Shown in pieces: positions 37,514-47,922 of a DNA stretch of 64,000 nucleotides (position 1 is the stretch's first letter; the number at the start of each line of letters is the position of its first letter). A program made the position numbers and the translations under genes. This DNA is from Variibacter gotjawalensis (GTDB lineage: Bacteria > Pseudomonadota > Alphaproteobacteria > Rhizobiales > Xanthobacteraceae): the NCBI RefSeq assembly GCF_002355335.1, contig NZ_AP014946.1:2805501-2869500 (forward strand), given 5' to 3'. The notes below the pieces were generated by a model. The model saw nothing but the letters and a program-made list of their open reading frames with translations, had not been told where the DNA came from and searched no databases.

Positions 37514-38002
37514 ATGAGGTTGGATCAAGCCGCGCGCTCGGTCTTCCTGATCGAGTTCCTGCAGGCGTCTTTGCTGGCGATGAAGTATTTCTTCAAGCCG
37601 AAGGCGACGCTGAACTATCCGTTCGAGAAAGGCCCGATCTCGCCGCGCTTCCGTGGCGAGCATGCGCTGCGCCGCTATCCGAACGGCGAAGAGCGCTGCA
37701 TCGCGTGCAAGCTCTGCGAGGCGATCTGCCCCGCGCAGGCGATCACGATCGAAGCCGGCCCGCGCCGCAACGACGGCACGCGCCGAACGACGCGTTACGA
37801 CATCGACATGGTGAAGTGCATCTACTGCGGCTTCTGTCAGGAAGCCTGCCCGGTGGACGCCATCGTCGAGGGTCCGAATTTCGAGTTCTCGACCGAGACG
37901 CGCGAAGAACTCTACTACGACAAGGCCCGGTTGCTGGCGAACGGCGACCGTTGGGAGCGTGAGATCGCGAAGAACCTCGCGCTCGACGCGCCGTATCGGT
38001 AA
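37514..38002 (+). CDS. nuoI: NADH-quinone oxidoreductase subunit I
   Basis: A 162-residue ferredoxin-like subunit with two [4Fe-4S] clusters (N6a, N6b) bound by [12 protein letters not shown] and [12 protein letters not shown]. These pass electrons from NuoG to N2 in NuoB. An N-terminal amphipathic helix anchors it to the membrane. ATG 37514 starts MRLDQAARS, the usual alphaproteobacterial start, after GGATAATGTC; earlier in-frame starts overlap nuoH. Confidence 0.97.
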   Translation: MRLDQAARSVFLIEFLQASLLAMKYFFKPKATLNYPFEKGPISPRFRGEHALRRYPNGEERCIACKLCEAICPAQAITIEAGPRRNDGTRRTTRYDIDMVKCIYCGFCQEACPVDAIVEGPNFEFSTETREELYYDKARLLANGDRWEREIAKNLALDAPYR

Positions 38003-38011
38003 GGGCGGGGT

Positions 38012-38626
38012 ATGACGATCGCGGCCGCATTCTTCTATCTGTTCGCGACTATCACGGTCGCGTCCGCCTTCATGGTGATTGCGGCGCGCAATCCCGTGCA
38101 CTCGGTGCTGTTCCTCATCCTGACTTTCGTCAATGCGGCCGGTTTGTTTGTGCTGCTCGGCGCCGAATTCCTCGCGATGCTGCTCGTCGTCGTTTACGTC
38201 GGCGCGGTCGCGGTGCTGTTCCTGTTCGTCGTCATGATGCTCGACGTCGACTTCGTCGAGCTGCGTCAGGGCTTCCTGCAGTATCTGCCGGTCGGCGCGC
38301 TGGTCGGTGCCGTCTTCCTGGTCGAGCTGCTGTTGGTCGTCGGTTCGTGGGTGATCGGCGCGGGTCTGCCGAAAACCGTCGCGATGCCGATCCCGCCGAT
38401 GGCGGAGGTCACCAACACGGAGGCGCTCGGCCTCGTGCTCTACACGAAATACATCTACTTCTTCCAAGCGTCCGGCGTCGTGCTGCTGATCGCCATGATC
38501 GGCGCCATCGTGCTGACGTTGCATCACCGCCGCGACATCAAGCGGCAGGACATCGGTGCTCAAGTCGCGCGCGATCCGAAAGAGTCGGTCGTGCTGCGCA
38601 AGGTCGAGCCGGGGCAGGGGATCTGA
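38012..38626 (+). CDS. nuoJ: NADH-quinone oxidoreductase subunit J
   Basis: A 204-residue membrane subunit with five helices, part of the first half-channel. [22 protein letters not shown] and [29 protein letters not shown] are the conserved TM2-TM3 stretch with its pi-bulge region. The hydrophilic C-terminus after residue 175 contains [12 protein letters not shown]. Lies nine bases after nuoI. Confidence 0.96.
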   Translation: MTIAAAFFYLFATITVASAFMVIAARNPVHSVLFLILTFVNAAGLFVLLGAEFLAMLLVVVYVGAVAVLFLFVVMMLDVDFVELRQGFLQYLPVGALVGAVFLVELLLVVGSWVIGAGLPKTVAMPIPPMAEVTNTEALGLVLYTKYIYFFQASGVVLLIAMIGAIVLTLHHRRDIKRQDIGAQVARDPKESVVLRKVEPGQGI

Positions 38627-38628
38627 AC

Positions 38629-38937
38629 ATGGCCGTCGCACTCGGACATTACCTCGCCGTCGCCGCCATCCTCTTCACGCTCGGCACGCTCGGCATCTTC
38701 CTCAACCGGAAGAACGTGATCGTCATCCTGATGTCGATCGAGCTGATCCTGCTCGCCGTCAACATCAACCTCGTCGCGTTCTCGGCCTATCTCGGCGATC
38801 TCGTCGGCCAGATCTTTGCGCTGCTGGTGCTGACGGTCGCGGCGGCCGAAGCCGCCATCGGGCTCGCCATTCTGGTCGTCTATTATCGCAACCGCGGTTC
38901 GATCGCGGTTGAAGACATCAATATGATGAAGGGCTGA
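38629..38937 (+). CDS. nuoK: NADH-quinone oxidoreductase subunit K
   Basis: A 102-residue three-helix subunit homologous to MrpC. Conserved glutamates for proton transfer are in [13 protein letters not shown] (TM2) and [17 protein letters not shown] (TM3). ATG 38629 is two bases after the nuoJ stop; the open frame upstream overlaps nuoJ and is rejected. Confidence 0.97.
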   Translation: MAVALGHYLAVAAILFTLGTLGIFLNRKNVIVILMSIELILLAVNINLVAFSAYLGDLVGQIFALLVLTVAAAEAAIGLAILVVYYRNRGSIAVEDINMMKG

Positions 38938-38944
38938 TCCCACA

Positions 38945-41041
38945 ATGTATCAGGCGATCGTCTTTCTTCCTTTGCTCGGCGCGATCCTCGCGGGCGCCAT
39001 CGCGCTGTTCGGCGCGCACCAGCGTCATCCCGGCGGCCCGCCGTCGGCAAGCGAACACCACGGTGATCATGGGCATGGTGACCACGGTCACGGTGCCACG
39101 CATGCGTCGCATGCTCACGACGATCACGCGCACGACGACCATCATGGCCCGGCCGAGCCGGCCGCCGTCGGCTCGCGCGCGGCCGAAGTCATCACCTCGG
39201 CGTTGCTCGTCACCTCGGCGGTCCTCTCCTGGATCACCCTCGTTCAAGTCGGCTACGGCCACCAGGAAGCCCGCATCGTGCTCTTTCCGTGGATGGTCTC
39301 GGGCGATCTCAACGTCTCCTGGGCGCTGCGCATCGACACGCTGACCGCCGTGATGCTGGTCGTCGTGACGACGGTGTCGTCACTCGTCCACATCTACTCG
39401 ATCGGCTACATGCACGAGGACCCGCATCGTCCGCGTTTCATGGCCTATCTGTCGCTGTTCACCTTCGCGATGTTGATGCTGGTGACCTCCGACAACCTCG
39501 CGCAGCTGTTCTTCGGCTGGGAGGGCGTCGGCCTCGCGAGCTATCTGCTGATCGGCTTCTGGTTCAAGAAGCCGACCGCGAACGCGGCCGCCATCAAGGC
39601 CTTCGTCGTCAACCGTGTCGGCGACTTCGGCTTCGCGCTCGGCATCTTTGCGCTGTTCGCCGTGACCGGTTCGATCAATTTCGACCAGATCTTCGCCGAA
39701 GGGCCGAACCTCGCGAACAAGACGATCCACTTCCTGTCGTGGGACGTGAATGCGCTGACCGTCATCTGCTTGCTGCTCTTCATGGGCGCGATGGGCAAGT
39801 CCGCGCAGTTCCTGCTGCACACCTGGTTGCCGGACGCGATGGAAGGCCCGACGCCGGTCTCCGCGCTCATTCACGCCGCCACGATGGTGACCGCCGGCGT
39901 CTTCATGGTCGCGCGCCTCTCGCCGCTGTTTGAATATTCGCCGACGGCTCTGACGGTGGTGACCTTCTTCGGCGCGACGACCGCGTTCTTCGCCGCCACG
40001 ATCGGCCTCGTGCAGAACGACATCAAACGCGTCATCGCGTATTCGACCTGTTCGCAGCTCGGCTACATGTTCGTCGCGATGGGCGTCGGCGCTTACTCGG
40101 TCGGCATGTTCCATCTCTTCACGCACGCCTTCTTCAAGGCGCTGCTGTTCTTAGGCTCCGGCTCGGTCATCATGGCAATGCACCACGAGCAGGACATCCG
40201 GAACATGGGCGGCCTGCGCAAGAAGATCCCGTTCACCTATTGGATGATGGTGATCGGCACGCTCGCACTCACCGGTTTCCCGTTCACGGCCGGCTACTTC
40301 TCGAAGGACGCGATCATCGAAGCCGCCTATGCGGGCAAGAACCCGATGGCGATCTACGGCTTCATGATGACGGTCATCGCCGCATTGCTGACCTCGTTCT
40401 ACTCGTGGCGTCTGATCTTCAAAACCTTCCACGGCAAGCCGCACGATCAGCATCACTACGATGAAGCGAAGGAGAGCCCGCTCGTCGTGCTCGTGCCGCT
40501 CGGGATTCTGGCTGTCGGTTCGATCGCAGCCGGCTTCGTCTTCAAAGAAGTCTTCATCGGCCACCACGTCGCGGAGTTCTTCCGCGAGTCGATCAAGATC
40601 ATTCCGGAAAACCACATCCTGCACGACATGCACGAAGTGCCGAAGTGGGTCGTCGCGTCGCCCTTCGTGATGATGGTGATCGGCTTCCTGGTCGCGTATC
40701 AGTTCTACATCCGCCGCCCGGATCTGCCGGTCGGTCTCGCGAAGCAACAGCCGCTGCTGTACAATTTCCTCCTCAACAAGTGGTACTTCGACGAGCTGTA
40801 CAACTACATCTTCGTCAAGCCGGCGCTTTGGCTCGGCCGCCTGTTCTGGAAGCGCGGTGACGGCACCATCATCGATGGCTTCGGGCCTGACGGCGTCTCG
40901 GCCCGTGTTGCGGACGTGACGCGCGGCGTCGTCCGCCTGCAGACTGGTTACCTCTACCACTACGCATTTGCGATGCTCATCGGCGTTGCGGCGTTCATCA
41001 CCTGGTTCCTCTTCAGCGGGACGACCGGGGGAGCACACTGA
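38945..41041 (+). CDS. nuoL: NADH-quinone oxidoreductase subunit L, with His-rich insertion
   Basis: A 698-residue antiporter-like proton-pumping subunit. Core motifs: [46 protein letters not shown] (TM5 Glu), [39 protein letters not shown] (Lys of TM7 and channel residues), and the long C-terminal lateral helix. Between the first two helices, residues about 25-67 contain 15 His and six Asp (for example [13 protein letters not shown]), absent from typical NuoL. This periplasm-facing loop looks like a metal-binding stretch. The insertion is in frame and flanked by intact family sequence. The stop overlaps the nuoM ATG. Confidence 0.96.
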   Translation: MYQAIVFLPLLGAILAGAIALFGAHQRHPGGPPSASEHHGDHGHGDHGHGATHASHAHDDHAHDDHHGPAEPAAVGSRAAEVITSALLVTSAVLSWITLVQVGYGHQEARIVLFPWMVSGDLNVSWALRIDTLTAVMLVVVTTVSSLVHIYSIGYMHEDPHRPRFMAYLSLFTFAMLMLVTSDNLAQLFFGWEGVGLASYLLIGFWFKKPTANAAAIKAFVVNRVGDFGFALGIFALFAVTGSINFDQIFAEGPNLANKTIHFLSWDVNALTVICLLLFMGAMGKSAQFLLHTWLPDAMEGPTPVSALIHAATMVTAGVFMVARLSPLFEYSPTALTVVTFFGATTAFFAATIGLVQNDIKRVIAYSTCSQLGYMFVAMGVGAYSVGMFHLFTHAFFKALLFLGSGSVIMAMHHEQDIRNMGGLRKKIPFTYWMMVIGTLALTGFPFTAGYFSKDAIIEAAYAGKNPMAIYGFMMTVIAALLTSFYSWRLIFKTFHGKPHDQHHYDEAKESPLVVLVPLGILAVGSIAAGFVFKEVFIGHHVAEFFRESIKIIPENHILHDMHEVPKWVVASPFVMMVIGFLVAYQFYIRRPDLPVGLAKQQPLLYNFLLNKWYFDELYNYIFVKPALWLGRLFWKRGDGTIIDGFGPDGVSARVADVTRGVVRLQTGYLYHYAFAMLIGVAAFITWFLFSGTTGGAH

Positions 41042-42540
41042 TGAGCTGGCCCATTCTCTCCGTCGTCACCTTCCTGCCGGTGGTCGGTGCGCTGCTGATC
41101 GCGGTGCTCGGGCAGGGCGACTCCGAAGCCGCCAAGCGCAACGCGCGCTGGATCGCGCTGTGGACGACCGTCGTCGTCTTCGCGATCTCGCTGCTGCTGC
41201 TCACACGCTTCGATCCGTCCTCGGCCGAATTCCAGTTCGTCGAGAAGAAGCCGTGGCTCGGCGGCGCCATCAACTATCACATGGGCGTCGACGGCATTTC
41301 GCTGCCGTTCATCATCCTGACGACCGGCCTGATGCCGCTCTGCATCCTAGCGTCTTGGGAAGCGATCCAGCACCGCGTCAAGGAATACATGATCGCGTTC
41401 CTGGCGCTCGAGACGCTGATGATCGGCACCTTCTCGGCGCTCGATCTGTTGCTTTTCTACGTCTTCTTCGAAGGCGGCCTGATCCCGATGTTCCTCATCA
41501 TCGGCGTCTGGGGCGGCCCGCGCCGCGTCTACGCGAGCTTCAAGTTCTTCCTCTACACGCTGCTCGGCTCCGTGCTGATGCTGCTCGCCATCATGGCGAT
41601 GTACTGGGACGCCGGCACGACCGATATCCCGACGCTGATGAAGCACTCGTTCGCGGGCGGCATGCAGAAATGGCTCTGGTTCGCCTTCTTCGCGTCCTTC
41701 GCCGTCAAGATGCCGATGTGGCCGGTGCATACGTGGCTGCCGGACGCACACGTCGAGGCGCCGACGGCGGGCTCCGTCGTCCTCGCCGCGATCTTGCTGA
41801 AGATGGGCGGCTACGGCTTCCTGCGCTTCTCGTTGCCGATGTTCCCGCTGGCGTCGCATGACTTTGCGCCGATCGTCTTCACGCTCTCGGTGGTCGCGAT
41901 CGTCTATACGTCGCTCGTTGCCATCGTGCAGGAGGATATGAAGAAGCTGATCGCTTACTCGTCCGTCGCCCACATGGGCTACGTGACGATGGGCATCTTC
42001 ACGATGACCCAGCAGGGCATCGCGGGCGGCATCTTCCAGATGATCTCGCACGGCCTTGTGTCGGGCGCGCTCTTCCTCTGCGTCGGCGTCGTCTACGACC
42101 GCATGCACACGCGCGAGATCAAAGCTTATGGCGGTCTCGTCAACCGCATGCCGGTTTACGCCGTGATCTTCCTCTTGTTCACGATGGCCAATGTCGGCTT
42201 GCCGGGAACGTCCGGCTTCGTCGGCGAATTCCTCGCGCTGATGGGCGCTTACAAGGCGAACACCTGGGTCGCCTTCGTCGCCACCAGCGGCGTCATCCTT
42301 TCGGCCGGCTACGCGCTTTGGCTCTATCGCCAGGTCGTCTACGGGACACTCGATAAACCGAGCCTGATGGGCATGACCGATATGGGCGGCCGCGAGTTCT
42401 TCATCTTCGTCCCGCTCATCGTTCTGACGATCCTGTTCGGCTTCTATCCGAAGCCGGTGCTCGACATGTCCTCGGCCTCGGTCACGTCGCTCCTTGAAAT
42501 CTACCAAAACGGCCTGAAGGCGGCGCAGGTGCGTCCATGA
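41041..42540 (+). CDS. nuoM: NADH-quinone oxidoreductase subunit M
   Basis: A 499-residue antiporter-like membrane subunit with about 14 helices. The channel residues are in [18 protein letters not shown] (TM5 Glu), [30 protein letters not shown] (TM7 Lys) and [14 protein letters not shown]. Both ends overlap neighbours: TGATG with nuoL and ATGA with nuoN, indicating tight translational coupling. Confidence 0.97.
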   Translation: MSWPILSVVTFLPVVGALLIAVLGQGDSEAAKRNARWIALWTTVVVFAISLLLLTRFDPSSAEFQFVEKKPWLGGAINYHMGVDGISLPFIILTTGLMPLCILASWEAIQHRVKEYMIAFLALETLMIGTFSALDLLLFYVFFEGGLIPMFLIIGVWGGPRRVYASFKFFLYTLLGSVLMLLAIMAMYWDAGTTDIPTLMKHSFAGGMQKWLWFAFFASFAVKMPMWPVHTWLPDAHVEAPTAGSVVLAAILLKMGGYGFLRFSLPMFPLASHDFAPIVFTLSVVAIVYTSLVAIVQEDMKKLIAYSSVAHMGYVTMGIFTMTQQGIAGGIFQMISHGLVSGALFLCVGVVYDRMHTREIKAYGGLVNRMPVYAVIFLLFTMANVGLPGTSGFVGEFLALMGAYKANTWVAFVATSGVILSAGYALWLYRQVVYGTLDKPSLMGMTDMGGREFFIFVPLIVLTILFGFYPKPVLDMSSASVTSLLEIYQNGLKAAQVRP

Positions 42541-43982
42541 ACCCGTCTACGCTTCCGACCCTGGTGCCGATCGTGCCCGAGCTGACGATGCTCGTCGGCG
42601 CGTTGGTGCTGCTGATGCTCGGCGCTTATCGCGTGCTGCGCGCCGACTACATCTTCGCCATCGCCATCGCGCTCCTGCTGATCAATGCCGGGCAGGTGAT
42701 CTACCTGCCGCCCGGCGAGCTGACGACCTTCGGCGGTTCCTTCATCGTCGACGACTTCGCGCGCTTTCTGAAGGTACTGGTGATCATCGGTTCGTCCGGC
42801 GCCATCGCGCTCTCGACCGACTATTTCGTCGCCGAGAAGCAGATCCGCTTCGAATACCCGATCCTCATCATGCTCTCGACGGTCGGCATGATGATGCTGA
42901 TCTCGGCCAACGATCTCATCGCGCTTTATCTCGGCCTCGAGACGATGAGCCTTGCGCTTTACGTTGTCGCCGCGATCCATCGCGACAGCGTCAAGGCGAC
43001 CGAAGCTGGCCTGAAATACTTCGTCCTCGGCGCGCTCTCGTCCGGCATGCTGCTTTACGGCTCGTCGCTCATCTACGGCTTCACCGGCTCGGTCTCGTTC
43101 GAGACGATCGCGAAGGTCACGATGGACAAGCCGGAGACCGGTTTGCTGTTCGGCCTCGTGTTCCTCTTCGCGGGCTTCTGCTTCAAGGTCTCGGCCGTGC
43201 CGTTCCATATGTGGACGCCGGACGTATACGAAGGCGCGCCGACGCCGGTCACCGCGTTCTTCGCCTCCGCCCCGAAGGTCGCCGCCATGGCGATGTTCAT
43301 GCGCGGCGCCGTCGAAGCTTTCCCGTCGATCGTCCCGCAGTGGCAGCAGATCGTGGTCTTCGTCTCGATCGGTTCGATGGTGCTCGGCGCCTTCGCGGCC
43401 ATCGGCCAGACGAACTTGAAGCGACTGCTGGCATACTCGTCGATCGGCCACATGGGCTTCGCGCTCGTCGGCCTCGCGGCCGGCACGGAGGAGGGCATCC
43501 GCGGTGTCCTCGTCTATCTCGCGATCTACATGGTGATGACGCTCGGCACCTTCGCGGTCGTGCTCTCGATGCGCCGCCAGGGCAAATACGTCGAGAACAT
43601 CTCGGACCTCGCGGGCCTCTCGCGCACATCGCCCGTGATGGCGTTCCTGTTCGCGATGTTCATGTTCTCTCTCGCCGGCATTCCGCCGCTCGCCGGCTTC
43701 TTTGCCAAGTGGTACGTCTTCATGGCGGCGATCAAGACCGGTCTGACCGGTTTCTATGTGCTGGCCGTGATCGGCGTGCTCGCGAGCGTCGTCGGCGCCT
43801 ACTACTACCTGACCATCGTCAAGACGATGTATTTCGACGAGCCGCAGGGCGAGGCTTTCGAGCCGATGCACAACGAGCTCAAAGTCGTGCTCGGCGTCAC
43901 CGGCGTGCTCAACATCGTGCTCGGCCTCTACCCTGGCCCTCTCGTCGTCTACGCGACAGCCGCCGCGAAGTCGCTATTTTGA
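42537..43982 (+). CDS. nuoN: NADH-quinone oxidoreductase subunit N
   Basis: A 481-residue antiporter-like subunit, the last of the nuo operon. Diagnostic segments: [17 protein letters not shown] (TM5 Glu), [38 protein letters not shown] (TM7 Lys region) and [19 protein letters not shown]. It overlaps nuoM by four bases and is followed after six bases by birA, so the transcript may run on into birA-rnj. Confidence 0.97.
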   Translation: MNPSTLPTLVPIVPELTMLVGALVLLMLGAYRVLRADYIFAIAIALLLINAGQVIYLPPGELTTFGGSFIVDDFARFLKVLVIIGSSGAIALSTDYFVAEKQIRFEYPILIMLSTVGMMMLISANDLIALYLGLETMSLALYVVAAIHRDSVKATEAGLKYFVLGALSSGMLLYGSSLIYGFTGSVSFETIAKVTMDKPETGLLFGLVFLFAGFCFKVSAVPFHMWTPDVYEGAPTPVTAFFASAPKVAAMAMFMRGAVEAFPSIVPQWQQIVVFVSIGSMVLGAFAAIGQTNLKRLLAYSSIGHMGFALVGLAAGTEEGIRGVLVYLAIYMVMTLGTFAVVLSMRRQGKYVENISDLAGLSRTSPVMAFLFAMFMFSLAGIPPLAGFFAKWYVFMAAIKTGLTGFYVLAVIGVLASVVGAYYYLTIVKTMYFDEPQGEAFEPMHNELKVVLGVTGVLNIVLGLYPGPLVVYATAAAKSLF

Positions 43983-43988
43983 TAACCG

Positions 43989-44759
43989 ATGCGTCTTGAT
44001 CCCAGCGTAGCGGCCCAAGGCACGCGGCTGATCGCGCTGGAGAGCGTCGGTTCGACGAATGTGGAAGCCCTCGGCGCGGCGCGCGCGGGAGCGGCTGCTC
44101 CGCTGTGGATCACGGCCGAGGAGCAAGTCGCCGGCCGTGGCCGCCGCGGCCGCACTTGGACGTCGCCGCGCGGCAACCTTTACGCAACGCTGCTGCTGAT
44201 CGCGCCGGCGCCGCCGGCCAAAGCCGCGCAGCTCTCTTTCGTCGCCGGCCTTGCCGTACACGACGCGATCGTCGCGGTCGCGCCGCAGCTCAAAGAACGC
44301 CTCCGTCTCAAATGGCCGAACGACGTGCTGCTGGGGGACGCGAAGATCGTCGGCATTCTCATCGAGGGCGAGGAAATTCCGGGACGCGGCCAGGCCGTCG
44401 TCATCGGCATCGGCATCAACTGCCAAACTGCGCCGACCGACACGCCATATCGCGCCGACAGCCTTGCTGCCGCGAAGGTGACGCGCGAGAGCGTATTCGA
44501 AGCCCTGAGCCGCACGGTGGCGGCCCGCATCGCCGAGTGGGCGGCCGGCGCGAACTTCGCGGCGACGCGGTCCGCGTGGCTCGATCGCGCGGCCGGTGTC
44601 GGGATGCCGATCCTTGTGCGAACGGGCGAACGCGAGCTTGAAGGTACCTTCGGGGCCATTGATCATGATGGCGGGCTGATCTTGCAGCTCGCCGACGGAG
44701 GAACGGACATCGTAAGCGCAGGTGAAATCATGCGGCTCGGCGCCGCGAGGTCGTCATGA
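43989..44759 (+). CDS. birA: biotin--[acetyl-CoA-carboxylase] ligase
   Basis: A 256-residue class I biotin protein ligase that activates biotin to biotinyl-AMP and attaches it to carboxylase BCCP domains. The catalytic loop GRGRRGRTWTSPRGNLYAT, the LRLKWPNDVLL strand with the active-site Lys, and KIVGILIEGE are intact. There is no N-terminal helix-turn-helix, so it is an enzyme only and not a bio operon repressor. ATG 43989 is six bases after nuoN. The stop overlaps the RNase J start (ATGA). Confidence 0.95.
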   Translation: MRLDPSVAAQGTRLIALESVGSTNVEALGAARAGAAAPLWITAEEQVAGRGRRGRTWTSPRGNLYATLLLIAPAPPAKAAQLSFVAGLAVHDAIVAVAPQLKERLRLKWPNDVLLGDAKIVGILIEGEEIPGRGQAVVIGIGINCQTAPTDTPYRADSLAAAKVTRESVFEALSRTVAARIAEWAAGANFAATRSAWLDRAAGVGMPILVRTGERELEGTFGAIDHDGGLILQLADGGTDIVSAGEIMRLGAARSS

Positions 44760-46429
44760 GCAGGCCGGGCGAAGAACTCGTCTTTGCGCCGCTCGGCGGC
44801 GTCGGCGAGATCGGCATGAACTTGTCGCTCTACGGCATCGGCACGGAGCGGTCGAAGAAATGGCTCGCGGTCGATCTCGGCGTGTCCTTCGCGCAGGAAG
44901 AACATTTGCCGGGTGTGGACCTCATCCTGCCGGACATCCGCTATCTCGAAGGCGAGCGGAAGAACCTTCTCGGCATCGTCATCACGCACGGCCATGAGGA
45001 TCACATCGGCGCGCTGCTCGATCTGTGGCCGCGCCTGAAGGCGCCGGTCTACGCGACGCCGTTCGCGGCGGCTTTGATCGAGACGAAGCGCGCGCGCGAT
45101 GCCGCCGGGCTCGAGATGAAGATCAACGTCGTGCCGGTCGGCGGACGCTTCACGCTCGGCGACTTCGACATCGAGATGATCCCGGTCGCGCATTCGATCC
45201 CGGAAAGTCACGCGATCGCGCTGCGCACGCGGCTCGGCAATGTGCTGCATACGGGCGATTGGAAGATCGATCCGACGCCGGTCGTCGGTTTGCCGACCGA
45301 CGAAGCCCGCATGCGTGCCTTCGGCGCCGAAGGTGTTCGCGCGATCGTCGGCGACTCCACGAACGCCGTGCGGGAAGGGCGCTCGCCGTCCGAAGCGCAG
45401 GTTGCCGAAACGCTGACGCAACTCGTCAGCGAGGCGAAGGGCCGTGTCGCCGTGACGACGTTCGCGAGCCAGGTCGCGCGCATTCGGTCGGTCGCGCTCG
45501 CGGCGCAAGCCTGCGGCCGTGAGGTCGTGCTGGTCGGCCGCGCGATGGAGCGTGTCGCACAGATCGCGCGCGAACTCGGCTATCTCGAAGGCGTACCGGA
45601 TTTCCGCAGCCAGGACGCTTACGGCTATCTGCCGCCCGACAAGGTCGTTGCGCTCTGTACCGGCAGTCAGGGCGAAACGCGCGCCGCCATTGCGCGCATC
45701 GCGAAGGACGAACACCCCGCCGTCACGCTCAACAAGGGCGACTGCGTCATCTTCTCGTCGCGAACCATTCCGGGCAACGAGAAGGAGGTCGGCGCCGTCA
45801 TCAACGGGCTGATCGAGCAGGGCATCGAGGTCATCACGGACCGCACGCACCTGGTCCATGTCTCCGGCCATCCGCGCCTCGCCGAGATGGAAGACCTCTA
45901 TGGCTGGATCAAGCCGGAAGTCTCGGTGCCGGTGCACGGCGAGCCTTTGCATCTCCACGAGCATGCGCGTCTCGCGCGCCGCCTCGGCGTCAAGGAGATT
46001 GTCACGTGCCGCAACGGCGAGGTCGTTCGCCTCGCGCCTGGGCCGTCGTCGGTCGTCGACGAACTTCCGGCCGGCCGCCTCTACAAGGACGGCAACCTCA
46101 TCATCGAGGCGGCCGCGCGCACCGTGCAGGAGCGCCGCCGCATGATGTTCGCGGGCCTCATTGCGATCTCGCTGGCGATCACCGAGAAGGGCGAGATGGC
46201 CGCCGACCCCGAGGTCGAGTTCCGCGGTATCCCGGAAGTCGACGCCAGCGGCCGCGCGATGCTCGACATCGCGATGGATGCGATGATGGACACGTTCGAC
46301 AACCTTCCGCGCGCCCGCCGCCGCGACCCAGATGCCGTCGAGGAGTCGATCTCCCGCGCCGTGCGCGCAATGGTTGCGCAGGCCTGGGGCAAAAAGCCCA
46401 ACATGCTGGTGCATGTGCTGGTGGTGTAG
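44756..46429 (+). CDS. rnj: ribonuclease J
   Basis: A 557-residue metallo-beta-lactamase/beta-CASP ribonuclease with 5'-3' exo- and endonuclease activity, which in alphaproteobacteria matures rRNA and trims mRNA 5' ends. The metal motif is THGHEDHIGA (His78, His80, Asp82, His83), followed by VAHSIPESHAI, TGDWKID and the beta-CASP segments GDSTNA and VTTFASQVARI. VHGEPLHLHEHARLA near 400 contains a further metal His. The C-terminal domain for dimerisation is present. The nuoN-birA-rnj-mce order is a conserved alphaproteobacterial neighbourhood. Confidence 0.95.
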   Translation: MSRPGEELVFAPLGGVGEIGMNLSLYGIGTERSKKWLAVDLGVSFAQEEHLPGVDLILPDIRYLEGERKNLLGIVITHGHEDHIGALLDLWPRLKAPVYATPFAAALIETKRARDAAGLEMKINVVPVGGRFTLGDFDIEMIPVAHSIPESHAIALRTRLGNVLHTGDWKIDPTPVVGLPTDEARMRAFGAEGVRAIVGDSTNAVREGRSPSEAQVAETLTQLVSEAKGRVAVTTFASQVARIRSVALAAQACGREVVLVGRAMERVAQIARELGYLEGVPDFRSQDAYGYLPPDKVVALCTGSQGETRAAIARIAKDEHPAVTLNKGDCVIFSSRTIPGNEKEVGAVINGLIEQGIEVITDRTHLVHVSGHPRLAEMEDLYGWIKPEVSVPVHGEPLHLHEHARLARRLGVKEIVTCRNGEVVRLAPGPSSVVDELPAGRLYKDGNLIIEAAARTVQERRRMMFAGLIAISLAITEKGEMAADPEVEFRGIPEVDASGRAMLDIAMDAMMDTFDNLPRARRRDPDAVEESISRAVRAMVAQAWGKKPNMLVHVLVV

Positions 46430-46465
46430 TCGCTTTAATTTTGAGCTATGCCATTTGCGCCGAAA

Positions 46466-46573
46466 CCCTCTCCCGTTCACGGGAGAGGGTGGCGAGCATA
46501 GCGAGCCGGGTGAGGGGGTCTTTCGGTCGCTGCTTGCCCTCACCCTGTCCCTCTCCCGCAAGCGGGAGAGGGG
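46466..46573. repeat. nested palindrome, family C-like copy
   Basis: CCCTCTCCCGTTCACGGGAG and CTCTCCCGCAAGCGGGAGAG hairpins flank GGGTGAGGGGGTC...GCCCTCACCC, the same arrangement of outer hairpins and inner inverted pair as at 26130. It fills most of the 195-bp gap between rnj and the epimerase gene. Confidence 0.75.
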
Positions 46574-46624
46574 ACGCTAGAACCGGGACGCGGAACGTCA
46601 AATGGCGAACGTTGGAGAACAAAA

Positions 46625-47029
46625 ATGATCGGCCGCCTCAACCATGTCGCTATCGCGGTCCGCGATCTGGACGCGGCATCGGCGACGTATCGCGGCGCGC
46701 TCGGCGCGCAGGTGTCGGAGCCGCAGCCGCTGCCCGAACATGGCGTCACCGTCGTTTTCATCAATCTGCCGAACACGAAGATCGAGCTGCTCGAACCTCT
46801 CGGCGCCGACTCGCCGATTGCGAAATTTCTCGAGCGTAACGCCGACGGCGGCATGCATCACATCTGCTACGAGGTCGACGACCTCATTGCGGCACGCGAC
46901 AAGCTCAAGGCGGGCGGCGCGCGCGTGCTCGGCGACGGCACGCCGAAGATCGGTGCGCACGGCAAGCCGGTGCTGTTCCTTCACCCGAAAGATTTCAACG
47001 GCACGCTGGTCGAACTGGAGCAAACGTAA
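46625..47029 (+). CDS. mce: methylmalonyl-CoA epimerase
   Basis: A 134-residue vicinal-oxygen-chelate fold enzyme that interconverts (R)- and (S)-methylmalonyl-CoA in the propionyl-CoA pathway. The metal residues appear in RLNHVAIAVRDLDAAS (His), IELLEPLG (Glu/Gln position), GGMHHICYEVDD (His) and TLVELEQ (Glu). ATG 46625 follows GGAG. It precedes DUF1467 with no gap. Confidence 0.94.
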   Translation: MIGRLNHVAIAVRDLDAASATYRGALGAQVSEPQPLPEHGVTVVFINLPNTKIELLEPLGADSPIAKFLERNADGGMHHICYEVDDLIAARDKLKAGGARVLGDGTPKIGAHGKPVLFLHPKDFNGTLVELEQT

Positions 47030-47299
47030 GTGTCTGTCACGACCGGGATCGCGATCTACTTCGTCTTGTGGTGGGTGGTGCTGTTTCTCACCCTGCCGTT
47101 CGGCGTGCGCTCGCAGCACGAGGACGGCACGTTCGCCGAAGGCACAGATCCGGGCGCGCCCGTGCTCGCGAAGCTGTGGTGGAAGCTGCTCGCGACCACG
47201 GTGCTATCCGCGATCCTCTTTACGCTCTTCACGTGGCTCTTCCTCACGCGCCGCCTGACGCTCGACGACCTCGCGTCGCTGTGGGGATTGTTGAAGTAG
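47030..47299 (+). CDS. DUF1467 membrane protein
   Basis: An 89-residue inner-membrane protein of the alphaproteobacterial family DUF1467, function unknown. Two transmembrane helices (about residues 6-23 and 51-72) flank a soluble loop with LPFGVRSQHEDG and GTDPGAPV, both family marks. The start is a GTG directly after the epimerase TAA. Its stop abuts the stop of the convergent thioesterase with no base between. In many relatives the proS gene follows; here a 6.6-kb block intervenes. Confidence 0.9.
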   Translation: MSVTTGIAIYFVLWWVVLFLTLPFGVRSQHEDGTFAEGTDPGAPVLAKLWWKLLATTVLSAILFTLFTWLFLTRRLTLDDLASLWGLLK

Positions 47300-47689
47300 C
47301 TACCGCTTCGGCAGCACCATCTGCGTCTGCGTCACCACGGCCGCGAGTTTTCCGTCGGCGCGCGTGATGCGCGTTTGCCAGACCATCGTGGTGCGGCCAC
47401 GATGCAGCGCGGTGCATTCGGCGCGCGCGACTTCGCCGGCCGGAATGCCGGCGATGAAATTCGTTTTGCTCTCGAGCGTCGTTGTCGTCGCGCCGTCAGG
47501 AAGGTTCGTCACTGTCGCGACAGCGCCGATCGTGTCCGCGAACGCCATCACGGCGCCGCCATGCAAAATCGCGGGCAGGGTGCAGAGATCATCGCGCACC
47601 AGCATCTCGGCTTCGACTCTCTCAGGCGAGACATGCGTAACTTTGATTCCGAGCAGCTTGGCGAAGGGCAGGCGATCGCTAATCGACAT
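47300..47689 (-). CDS. PaaI-family thioesterase (hotdog fold)
   Basis: A 129-residue single hotdog-domain acyl-CoA thioesterase. The family helix motif is LHGGAVMAFADTIGAVAT (HGG plus acidic residue for catalysis), followed by LESKTNFIAGIPAGE and GRTTMVWQTRI. ATG 47689 has GGAGAG upstream; a GTG at 47716 would add nine residues. It hydrolyses CoA thioesters; the acyl group is not predictable. First gene at the left border of the block inserted between DUF1467 and proS. Confidence 0.9.
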   Translation of the reverse strand: MSISDRLPFAKLLGIKVTHVSPERVEAEMLVRDDLCTLPAILHGGAVMAFADTIGAVATVTNLPDGATTTTLESKTNFIAGIPAGEVARAECTALHRGRTTMVWQTRITRADGKLAAVVTQTQMVLPKR

Positions 47690-47751
47690 GATGCTCTCCA
47701 AAGTTCCGCGTTTCACCCTTAGGTTGGTGGCGCTGCGGGCTGATTTCGGAC

Positions 47752-47777
47752 AAAAAAAAGCAGGGCCGAGCCCTGCT
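47752..47777 (-). terminator. intrinsic terminator
   Basis: AGCAGGGC and GCCCTGCT form a perfect 8-bp stem with a 3-base loop, followed leftward by an unbroken run of T (seven to eight). It is a textbook Rho-independent terminator, 200 bp beyond the PCuAC stop. Confidence 0.92.
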
Positions 47778-47922
47778 GTTATTCCGTGGTGCCCTCAAAC
47801 TATCGGCACGGATCTGTGTCCGCTATTGATTGCCGAAGTGGCGGCGAATTATTCGCGCCGGAGCTTCTCCCTCCCGAGACTTGGACCGCGAGCAGGGTAG
47901 AACCTCACTCGCGGATGACACA
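47752..47922 (-). ncRNA. candidate small RNA ending in an intrinsic terminator
   Basis: The 200-bp gap has no reading frame but looks like an RNA gene on the minus strand. A possible promoter, TTGAAT with a 16-base gap to TTAATG, lies at about 47925-47960. Downstream are stems CGCGAG/CTCGCG, GCGAA/TTCGC and a nested CGGCA...CGGA...TCCG...TGCCG, ending with the strong terminator. It does not resemble tmRNA, SRP RNA or RNase P RNA. It could instead be the long 3' UTR of the copper genes. Ends approximate. Confidence 0.35.

Noticed and set aside
47800-47910. Possible tmRNA tag frame on the minus strand
   Set aside because: A reading such as ANNS... does not match alphaproteobacterial tag peptides, and no T-arm or acceptor is present.
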